Part shown: piece by piece, positions 6,967 through 13,699 of the stretch
Layout of the letters: every line of letters starts with the position of its first letter
How positions within the stretch are numbered: the first letter of the stretch is position 1
From: Bacteroidota bacterium
GTDB lineage: Bacteria > Bacteroidota > Bacteroidia > Flavobacteriales > Flavobacteriaceae
DNA length: 19,282 nucleotides
NCBI GenBank assembly: GCA_004356305.1
Contig: SMXJ01000045.1
Location: forward strand, 1 to 19,282
Reading direction: 5' to 3'
Made by a program: the position numbers and the translations under genes
The notes under the pieces: model-generated
What the model was told of the DNA's origin: nothing
The model's database searches: none
What the model saw: only the letters and a program-made list of their open reading frames with translations

Positions 6967-8160
6967 ATGAAAAATTCAATCCATCTTATTGGTGCTTTCA
7001 TAGTATTGGCATTGACCGTTGCTTGTGAAAGGACATTGCCTTATGCTCCTGCAGAAAATGAACTTTTGGATGGCCCAATTGATGGGCTTACAACTGAGGA
7101 ACAGGCAATGTTTTTAAGAGGTGATGAGGCTTTTAGTGATGTGTTTACTATTGCAAAAGGACTGGGTCCAATTTTTGTGGCAAATCAATGTTCCAGTTGC
7201 CATCCCGGAGATGGGAAAGGAAGTCCTTTTGTAAGGTTTACACGCTTTGGACAACCAGATACTTTAGGCAATCAGTATTTGGATTTTGGAGCACCACAGC
7301 TACAGCATAAGGCGATTCCCGGGTTTCTGCCCGAAAGACTTCCTTTAGGTGCTACTTTTACTGATTTAATTGCCCCTGCCGTAACTGGATTAGGGTTTTT
7401 GGATGCGGTTAGTGATGCAGACCTCATTGCACTTTCAGATCCCAATGACCTTGATGGAGATGGGATAAGTGGGAGACCACACTGGAATACTATTCCTGAA
7501 TATGCGGTCTTAAGGCCTAATAGTATTTCCAACAACGGAAGGTACATTAGTCGATTCGGAAAAAAAGGAAATGCCTATGATTTACTTCATCAAACTTCAG
7601 GGGCCTACAATCAGGACATTGGCATCACTTCCTTATTTGAACCTTTTGATCCGCTCACTGGGTTGGAAGAAGATCCTGAAGTTAGTACCCAAACTGTAAA
7701 TGATGTGGTTTTTTATCTTAAAACATTAAAAGCCCCTATTCAACGAAATGAAAATGACCCAGAAGTAATCGCTGGAAAACTGGTTTTTGCTCAAATACAG
7801 TGCGCCTCATGTCATAGGCCAACCTTACAAACAGGGTTTTCACCTATTGATGTGCTATCAAACAAAGAATTTCATCCCTATACCGATTTACTTTTACATG
7901 ATATGGGTCCTGGATTAGATGATGATTATACCGAAGGATTTGCTCTTACTTCTGAATGGAGGACCCCACCGTTATGGGGGCTTGGACTGTCCAAAGATGC
8001 CCAGGGAGGCGACTATTTTTTAATGCATGACGGACGGGCTTTGAGTATTGAGGAAGCTATTATTTTACACGGAGGTGAGGCTGGCGAGGCTAAGAATAGG
8101 TACACTCTACTTCCCGAAATCGAGAGACAGCAACTTATTAAATTTCTTGAGTCACTTTAA
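6967..8160 (+). CDS. Di-heme c-type cytochrome lipoprotein (DUF1111 / di-heme oxidoreductase family)
   Basis: A 397-residue exported protein. The N-terminal hydrophobic signal ends in LTVAC (C20), a plausible lipobox. Two haem-c motifs are present, CSSCH (75-79) and CASCH (279-283). DPNDLDGDGISGR (158-170) is the calcium-site-like signature typical of DUF1111 proteins, and LLLHDMGPGLDDD may supply a distal ligand. The family is related to cytochrome c peroxidases and often accompanies iron-linked periplasmic proteins; its reaction is not established. I chose ATG 6967, one base after the regulator's stop, because it gives a clean lipoprotein signal; the in-frame ATG at 6949 would overlap the regulator. 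Its place in a metal operon suggests periplasmic electron transfer tied to metal redox state. Confidence 0.88.
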   Translation: MKNSIHLIGAFIVLALTVACERTLPYAPAENELLDGPIDGLTTEEQAMFLRGDEAFSDVFTIAKGLGPIFVANQCSSCHPGDGKGSPFVRFTRFGQPDTLGNQYLDFGAPQLQHKAIPGFLPERLPLGATFTDLIAPAVTGLGFLDAVSDADLIALSDPNDLDGDGISGRPHWNTIPEYAVLRPNSISNNGRYISRFGKKGNAYDLLHQTSGAYNQDIGITSLFEPFDPLTGLEEDPEVSTQTVNDVVFYLKTLKAPIQRNENDPEVIAGKLVFAQIQCASCHRPTLQTGFSPIDVLSNKEFHPYTDLLLHDMGPGLDDDYTEGFALTSEWRTPPLWGLGLSKDAQGGDYFLMHDGRALSIEEAIILHGGEAGEAKNRYTLLPEIERQQLIKFLESL

Positions 8161-8164
8161 GCAA

Positions 8165-8605
8165 ATGGAACGTAGAAAGTTTGTGCAGGTTTGTTGTTAT
8201 TCAGCTATTGGATTGCCCATATTGGCTACGGTTTTGCAGTCGTGCGGATCTATTTACTACGCTGTATCCACTCGTAATGCCAATGGATTGATAGTTGCAA
8301 AATCTGAATTCTGGAAAGTCGAAAAAAATAAAAAAGTTAATCGACCCTTTGTATTGATAAAAACGGAAGACAACAAATTTCCCATTTGTATTTATAAAAT
8401 CGAAAAAGACAAATACGTTGCTTCATTGCTGAAATGCACGCATAAAAGCTGTGAACTAAACGTTGGTGGTGGTATTTATAGTTGCCCCTGTCATGGCAGT
8501 GAGTTTTCAATAACCGGAAAAGTATTGGAGGGCCCGGCAGATAGGGATTTAGAAACATTTAAGATTGGAACAGATAATGAAAATATATACATCTATTTAT
8601 CCTAA
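8165..8605 (+). CDS. Exported Rieske 2Fe-2S protein
   Basis: A 146-residue protein whose C-terminal half is a Rieske domain. CTHKSC (C91, H93, C96) and CPCHGS (C107, C109, H110) give the two Cys and two His ligands of the 2Fe-2S cluster, plus C96 and C109, which form the disulfide seen in bc1/b6f-type Rieske proteins. The start MERRKFVQ followed by a hydrophobic stretch resembles a Tat signal, as expected for a cofactor-loaded export, and LQSCG (C27) could be a lipobox. I chose ATG 8165, four bases after the preceding stop; a longer frame from 8048 would lie inside the cytochrome gene. No cytochrome b gene is present, so it is not part of a standard bc complex. It probably exchanges electrons with the adjacent di-heme cytochrome. 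Confidence 0.9.
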   Translation: MERRKFVQVCCYSAIGLPILATVLQSCGSIYYAVSTRNANGLIVAKSEFWKVEKNKKVNRPFVLIKTEDNKFPICIYKIEKDKYVASLLKCTHKSCELNVGGGIYSCPCHGSEFSITGKVLEGPADRDLETFKIGTDNENIYIYLS

Positions 8606-9827
8606 ACAGTTACACTTGGTAATATTGCTTTTTCTAACGGTTATTACTTTAAGTGCTCAGGAAACAGATCCTGTGGTTAGGCGTGTTCAGACGGACACAA
8701 GCGAGACCGTCTTGAATATGGATGCAACCTATAATCGCCCTTTTTTGGCGTTCAAGAAAACAACGGTTGCCTTAGGAGGATATCTGGAGGTTAATTCGAT
8801 CTATAGCGGAGAAGATGGCGTTTCCGAAGGGTTATCTTTTCAAGCCCGCAGACTCACCATATTCATGTCTGCTTCTATTACAAAAAGAATAAAATTTTTG
8901 TCGGAAATAGAATTCGAAGACGGCGCCAAAGAAATAGCGATAGAATTTGCAGCTTTGGATGTGGCACTTCATCCTGCGCTTAATTTCCGAGGAGGAATTA
9001 TATTGAATCCGATAGGAGCTTTTAATCAGAATCACGATGGGCCCAAATGGGAATTCGTGGAACGCCCTGATGTTGCCGTAAACTTATTGCCGGCAACATG
9101 GTCAAATGTTGGTTTTGGTTTATATGGAAGATCATTCAAGGAAAACTGGATATTTGGATACGAGGTTTATTTAACGAATGGTTTTGATAACAGTATTATT
9201 GATAATGAAGAAAACAAAACTTTCTTGCCGGCGGCTAAAGAAAATGAGGAGCGCTTTGAAGAAAGCAATAGTGGGAAGGCCCTCTTGACAGGAAAAATTG
9301 CCATTAAGTATTCGAAAATAGGGGAAATTGGTTTCTCGTATATGGGGGGTGTCTATAATAAATTTGAGGAAGACGGTCTTACACTTGATGAAAAAAGAAG
9401 AGTCGATGTTTTTGCAATAGATATTAATACTACTATTAAAAAAACCAGGACCAACATCGTAGGAGAAGTTGCCTTTATCAATGTTGACGTGCCCGATACA
9501 TTTACACAACAATATGGCTCTAAACAATGGGGGGTCTTCGTGGATGTTGTACAGCCCATTTTAACAAGAAAAATTCTGAATTGGGAAAATGCTACTTTAA
9601 ATGTCGCTGCACGCTTTGATTATGTAGATTGGAATGTCGGCACCTTCAATGAAACCAACACCGAAATAGGAGAACAGCTGGTGGCGATCACTCCTGCCAT
9701 AAGTTTCAGGCCCTCTCCTCAAACCGTGTTCAGGTTAAATTATCGATACCAATGGCAAAAAGACATTCTTAATAATCCTGCTGCTAAGACAGCATCCTGG
9801 TTATTTGGGATAAGTACTTACTTTTAG
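8577..9827 (+). CDS. Outer-membrane porin (OprO/OprP-like beta-barrel)
   Basis: About 416 residues. A signal peptide (LHLVILLFLTVITLSAQ) leads into a long protein of alternating hydrophobic and aromatic strands with no large hydrophobic helix, ending in an aromatic residue (FGISTYF), as in outer-membrane barrels. Segments such as LSFQARRLTIFMSASITKR and EFVERPDVAVNLLPATWSNV resemble the phosphate-selective porin O/P superfamily. The gene overlaps the Rieske gene by 29 bases (ATG 8577; an alternative at 8565 gives four more residues), which indicates translational coupling. In this operon it is the obvious outer-membrane entry route. The substrate cannot be read from sequence; metal is inferred from context. 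Confidence 0.8.
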   Translation: MKIYTSIYPKQLHLVILLFLTVITLSAQETDPVVRRVQTDTSETVLNMDATYNRPFLAFKKTTVALGGYLEVNSIYSGEDGVSEGLSFQARRLTIFMSASITKRIKFLSEIEFEDGAKEIAIEFAALDVALHPALNFRGGIILNPIGAFNQNHDGPKWEFVERPDVAVNLLPATWSNVGFGLYGRSFKENWIFGYEVYLTNGFDNSIIDNEENKTFLPAAKENEERFEESNSGKALLTGKIAIKYSKIGEIGFSYMGGVYNKFEEDGLTLDEKRRVDVFAIDINTTIKKTRTNIVGEVAFINVDVPDTFTQQYGSKQWGVFVDVVQPILTRKILNWENATLNVAARFDYVDWNVGTFNETNTEIGEQLVAITPAISFRPSPQTVFRLNYRYQWQKDILNNPAAKTASWLFGISTYF

Positions 9828-9867
9828 AATTATAGAATAACATAAAAATGATAGCTAAAAACTTACA

Positions 9868-10905
9868 ATGACCACGTACAACCCAGTATATGCCTTACTA
9901 ATATTTGTAGCGATATCAACCGTGATTTATTTGATATTCAGGCCGGTCAAAGGTTGGTTTTGGGTCATCAAAAATAATCTGTCATTCAATGAAAAAACGG
10001 TGATCGAGGATATATTAAAACAGCTTTATCACTTTGAAAATTCCGGTAAAGAAGCGAACATCAAAAGTCTAACAGGAGTATTAAAATTCAAGGACCATTT
10101 GATAATTGATGTCATTAATTTAATGACGATCAATAAATTGATCTATTTCGAAGGTGATGTTTTAAGGCTTACTAATACAGGGAGAGATTATTCTTTACGG
10201 ATCGTGAGAGTCCACAGATTATGGGAAAAGTATCTGGCCGAGAAAACGGGAATTGATAAAGCTGAATGGCACGACAGGGCTGAGTTTATGGAGCATAAAC
10301 TGAGCCAGGAAGAAACCAATTCTTTGGCTTCTCAGTTAGGCAACCCTGTCTATGATCCTCATGGCGATCCAATCCCTACAACTTCGGGCAAGGTCGCCAA
10401 AGTAAAAGGAGTGGCACTATCATCATTGGCTGTAAATTCCATTGGAAAAATAACACATATAGAAGATGAGCCGGATGTGATCTACAAGCAGATCATTGCC
10501 GAAAACATTCATATAGGTTCACAAATACGAGTTGTAGAAAATAGCCCCGAACGTATTATTTTTTATGCTGAAGGGGAAGAGTTCAAATTGGCCCCCATCG
10601 TGGCTGCAAACCTCACCGTAGCGCCATTGGATAAAACTATTATGGTGGAAGAGAACACGATTAGATTATCGAGTTTGAAAGAAAATGAAACTGCCAAAAT
10701 TGTAGGTATTTCGAAAGAAAGCCGAGGAGAAAGAAGAAGAAGATTGTTAGATCTTGGATTTGTAAAAGGAACTCAAATTAGTATTGATCTAATGAGTCCA
10801 CTTCAAAACCCAACAGCTTATTTAGTCAAGGGAACATCCATCGCCCTGCGAAAGGATCAAGCCTCTAAAATCCTCATAAAAAAAGATGAAAGTCATGGAA
10901 AGTAA
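9868..10905 (+). CDS. Membrane-anchored DtxR-FeoA fusion protein
   Basis: A 345-residue multi-domain protein. Residues about 7-25 form a membrane helix. Residues 40-110 look like a winged helix, but the recognition-helix region (KFKDHLIIDVINLM) lacks the Ser/Thr pattern of DNA-binding relatives. Residues 111-175 are a DtxR metal domain with the same ligand spacing as the operon's first gene (H116, E120, H135, E139, E142, H143) and the same DPHGDPIP signature. Residues about 185-255 and 262-338 are two FeoA/SH3-like domains; the second has the FeoA hallmark RRRLLDLGFVKGTQI. It overlaps the FeoB GTPase gene by 20 bases. I infer that it senses cytoplasmic metal and contacts FeoB at the membrane instead of, or besides, binding DNA. 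The domain reading is firm; the role is inference. Confidence 0.85.
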   Translation: MTTYNPVYALLIFVAISTVIYLIFRPVKGWFWVIKNNLSFNEKTVIEDILKQLYHFENSGKEANIKSLTGVLKFKDHLIIDVINLMTINKLIYFEGDVLRLTNTGRDYSLRIVRVHRLWEKYLAEKTGIDKAEWHDRAEFMEHKLSQEETNSLASQLGNPVYDPHGDPIPTTSGKVAKVKGVALSSLAVNSIGKITHIEDEPDVIYKQIIAENIHIGSQIRVVENSPERIIFYAEGEEFKLAPIVAANLTVAPLDKTIMVEENTIRLSSLKENETAKIVGISKESRGERRRRLLDLGFVKGTQISIDLMSPLQNPTAYLVKGTSIALRKDQASKILIKKDESHGK

Positions 10906-11659
10906 AATAGCGAGTGCATGTCAGAGTTGCTCTCAATTTAATGCTAACGGTTTAAAAAAATTAGGGGTAAGCACAGATAATTTTGATTTCGTTATAGCCA
11001 TTGCCGGCAATCCAAATACAGGAAAAAGCACTGTTTTTAATGCATTGACCGGTTTGCGCCAGCATACCGGGAATTGGCCCGGCAAAACGGTTGTGAGGGC
11101 AGAGGGGGCGTTCCAATATAATGATCGAAAATTCAAGTTGGTTGATCTCCCCGGCACCTATTCTCTGCTTTCTACATCACAAGACGAGGAAGTCGCAAGA
11201 AATTTTATCCTTTTCGGTAAACCGGATGTTACCATAATCGTAGTTGATGCGGGAAGGTTAGAACGAAATCTGAATTTGGTATTACAAATTTTAGAGATCA
11301 CTAATAAAGCTGTTTTATGCTTGAATTTAATGGATGAAGCCAACCGAAATAATATTAATATCGAAGTGAGATCGTTGGCCCGGGATTTAGGAATCCCTGT
11401 AGTACCAACAAGCGCAAGGTTTAATGAAGGTATCCCCGAGCTTATTCAAACTATTAACGACGTAGCAACAGGTGAAATAATTTGCAAATCACGCCATATA
11501 AAAAATGTAAATGGAAACATTAATGAGGCGGTAAAAAAATTAAGTGCTGAAATTGAAAAGCAATTTCCATCCATGCCAAATAGTAGATGGATAGCTTTTC
11601 GACTCTTAGAAGGTGATACGCGAATAATAAAAGCCCTGAGAAACGGAGAGTTAGCCTAA
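10886..11659 (+). CDS. feoB: FeoB GTPase half (split FeoB, N-terminal protein)
   Basis: A 257-residue stand-alone FeoB G domain. All GTPase motifs are present: G1 GNPNTGKST (41-49), the G2 region GNWPGKT (62-68), G3 DLPG (87-90), G4 NLMD (147-150) and G5 TSA (175-177), followed by a helical GDI-like part ending RWIAFRLLEGD. There is a short CQSC motif (C12, C15) ahead of the G domain. GLRQHTGNWPGKTV is the form I associate with the Firmicute-like FeoB class rather than the GNYPGVTV class. It starts inside the upstream fusion gene (ATG 10886 or 10895). The membrane half is encoded separately 10 bases downstream. It should power or gate divalent-metal uptake. Confidence 0.9.
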   Translation: MKVMESKIASACQSCSQFNANGLKKLGVSTDNFDFVIAIAGNPNTGKSTVFNALTGLRQHTGNWPGKTVVRAEGAFQYNDRKFKLVDLPGTYSLLSTSQDEEVARNFILFGKPDVTIIVVDAGRLERNLNLVLQILEITNKAVLCLNLMDEANRNNINIEVRSLARDLGIPVVPTSARFNEGIPELIQTINDVATGEIICKSRHIKNVNGNINEAVKKLSAEIEKQFPSMPNSRWIAFRLLEGDTRIIKALRNGELA

Positions 11660-11669
11660 AAAAAATAAA

Positions 11670-13088
11670 ATGAATACAACTTCTGTAGAAAAAATAATTG
11701 CCCTATCCCGTGATTTGCGTTGGCAAATTGGCGATGAATTTCACGATAATCTTGCGGAAGGGATCTATGCAGATGCTTCTGAAATCGCTATGGGTTCGGT
11801 TAGCAGCGATAATAGTAAGAAACGTTTTCGATTGGATGCGAAAATAGATAAGATCGTTACCAGCAAAGCCTGGGGTTTTCCTATCATGATCTTGATATTG
11901 GGCGTAGTACTCTGGATAACAATTATAGGCGCTAATTATCCTTCTTCAATGCTGGCTGATTTATTGTTAGAAAACTTTCATCCATTTTTAAAAGGCCTTG
12001 CTGCAAGTATAGGCATGCCCTGGTGGTTGGATGGTTTTTTAATAGATGGTGTTTATTTGGCAGTAGCCTGGGTGATTGCGGTAATGTTGCCGCCAATGGC
12101 AATATTTTTTCCCATGTTCACCCTTTTAGAAGATTTCGGATATTTACCCAGAGTTGCTTTTAATTTAGACTATTTGTTTAAAAAATCCGGTGCACATGGC
12201 AAGCAAGCTTTAACCATGAGTATGGGATTTGGATGTAATGCCGCAGGTGTTGTTGCAACACGAATAATTGATAGTCCAAGAGAACGATTAATCGCTATCA
12301 TCACCAATAATTTTTCTCTGTGTAATGGTCGTTGGCCTACTCAAATTCTAATAGCCACGATATTTATTGGCGCTGTCGTGCCTGCCTCCATATCGGGATT
12401 AGCTTCCCTATCGGCCGTAATAAGTATAGCCATATTGGGGATCTTTTTTATGTTTGTGGTTTCCTGGGCGCTCTCAAAAACAGTATTAAAAGGTGAGGTT
12501 TCTACTTTCAATTTAGAATTACCTCCTTATCGACCTCCAAGATTTTGGAAAACAGTTTACACTTCTATAATTGACAGGACTCTAATTGTATTGTGGCGGG
12601 CCATACTATTTGCCGCGCCTGCCGGAGCGGTGATTTGGCTGATCTCTAATATATACATCGGAGACTTAAGTATCGCCTCATGGACCATAACTTCCTTAGA
12701 TGGTTTTGGTTTCCTTTTAGGGCTCAATGGAGTTATATTGCTCGCTTATATTGTTGCTATCCCCGCCAATGAAATAGTTATTCCAACTATTCTGATGTTA
12801 ACTGTTATGGCAACCGGAATTGCTGGAGGTGATGGAGTTGGAGTTATGTTCGAATTGGATTCGGCCGGTGAAACTGCTACCATCTTAAAAGCCGGGGGAT
12901 GGACCTTACTCACGGCAGTCAACTTGATGTTATTCAGTTTATTACACAATCCTTGCAGTACAACCATTTATACGATCTACAAAGAGACTAAAAGTGTCAA
13001 ATGGACTGTTTTCGCTTCCGTATTGCCGGTGATTATGGGGTTCGTCTTAACATTTTTAGTCGCTCAAATTTGGCGGATCGTTTTTTAG
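11670..13088 (+). CDS. feoB: FeoB membrane half (split FeoB, C-terminal protein)
   Basis: A 472-residue polytopic permease that begins in the linker region of FeoB (RLDAKIDKIVTSKAWGFPIM, about 54-73) and carries two Gate-type domains. The conserved GFGCN (186-190) is present. The second signature, usually PFxSCSARLPVY, reads NNFSLCNGRWPT (213-224) here. The C-terminal motif is NPCSTTIYTIYKET. The start lies 10 bases after the GTPase stop. In this frame an upstream TAG at 11652 blocks extension, and in the GTPase frame TAA precedes the A-run, so simple slippage on the A-run would not fuse the two. It should transport Fe2+ or Mn2+ across the inner membrane with the GTPase half. Confidence 0.9.
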   Translation: MNTTSVEKIIALSRDLRWQIGDEFHDNLAEGIYADASEIAMGSVSSDNSKKRFRLDAKIDKIVTSKAWGFPIMILILGVVLWITIIGANYPSSMLADLLLENFHPFLKGLAASIGMPWWLDGFLIDGVYLAVAWVIAVMLPPMAIFFPMFTLLEDFGYLPRVAFNLDYLFKKSGAHGKQALTMSMGFGCNAAGVVATRIIDSPRERLIAIITNNFSLCNGRWPTQILIATIFIGAVVPASISGLASLSAVISIAILGIFFMFVVSWALSKTVLKGEVSTFNLELPPYRPPRFWKTVYTSIIDRTLIVLWRAILFAAPAGAVIWLISNIYIGDLSIASWTITSLDGFGFLLGLNGVILLAYIVAIPANEIVIPTILMLTVMATGIAGGDGVGVMFELDSAGETATILKAGGWTLLTAVNLMLFSLLHNPCSTTIYTIYKETKSVKWTVFASVLPVIMGFVLTFLVAQIWRIVF

Positions 13089-13116
13089 AGTCGAATAGCA
13101 ATTCATTATAAAAAAC

Positions 13117-13527
13117 ATGAATATTTCAATGAAAACCAGCATCTATATTCTACTATTTTTCTCTTCGATCGTGGCTATTTCACAAGAACGAATCCCAGCC
13201 TCCCCGCAAATTGTTATTAAAATTGCATCAGGGGAAACAGTAACTGCAGGTAATGTCATTTTAAAATTTGTGGAAGTACTTGAGGATTCGCGATGTCCCA
13301 AAGATATTGTTTGTGTTTGGGCGGGACGGGCAAAAGTAAAGGTGGCTATTTCGGGAGAGCATATCTACTTAAAAGAACTGGAGCTTACAATTGGTGAAAA
13401 AAATAAAAATATTCTTGGTGTGTTCAACGGTTTCACCTTCAAAGCCGTCGGACTTACACCCTATCCTTCTTCCGGAATTACCGGGAAACCTTCTTATACT
13501 TTGATGGTATTGAAAGAGAAGATCTAG
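13117..13527 (+). CDS. Small exported protein of unknown function, last gene of the metal operon
   Basis: A 136-residue protein with a signal peptide (ILLFFSSIVAISQ) and a beta-rich mature part. The central EDSRCPKDIVCVWAG (C60, C66) is a motif I recognise from uncharacterised Bacteroidota exported proteins; its two cysteines could form a disulfide or bind metal. Either ATG 13117 or the in-frame ATG 13129 could be the start. It follows the FeoB membrane gene by 28 bases on the same strand, so it is probably co-transcribed. Its TAG (13525-13527) touches the stop codon of a convergent gene at 13528. Confidence 0.7.
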   Translation: MNISMKTSIYILLFFSSIVAISQERIPASPQIVIKIASGETVTAGNVILKFVEVLEDSRCPKDIVCVWAGRAKVKVAISGEHIYLKELELTIGEKNKNILGVFNGFTFKAVGLTPYPSSGITGKPSYTLMVLKEKI

Positions 13528-13686
13528 TTAATGACACCCACAGTCATCTTTTCCGCATTTGGTTCGATCCCCATCTAGTGTACGGGAAGATCTATGTCTG
13601 GTTTCAAAAATAGGATTCCACACAAACTTTTTGAGTAAAAAGCCTGTCGCGGCACCAAAGATAACTATGACTAAGATTGTCTGCAT
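13528..13686 (-). CDS. FeoB-associated Cys-rich membrane protein (52 residues)
   Basis: The minus strand encodes MQTILVIVIFGAATGFLLKK followed by a short basic linker and the tail CGKDDCGCH. That is one N-terminal membrane helix and a cysteine-rich C-terminus, the layout of FeoB-associated Cys-rich membrane proteins, which usually follow feoB. It begins 13 bases after the FeoB stop, so it is the third gene of a feoA-feoB operon. A role as a FeoC-like helper or metal-binding accessory is inference. Its TAA abuts the stop of the opposing operon with no gap. Confidence 0.85.
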   Translation of the reverse strand: MQTILVIVIFGAATGFLLKKFVWNPIFETRHRSSRTLDGDRTKCGKDDCGCH

Positions 13687-13699
13687 ACTATAAAGATAC

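Noticed and set aside
11652..11672. Programmed frameshift on the A-run joining the two FeoB halves
   Set aside because: The stop codon of the first frame comes before the A-run, so slippage there cannot bypass it.
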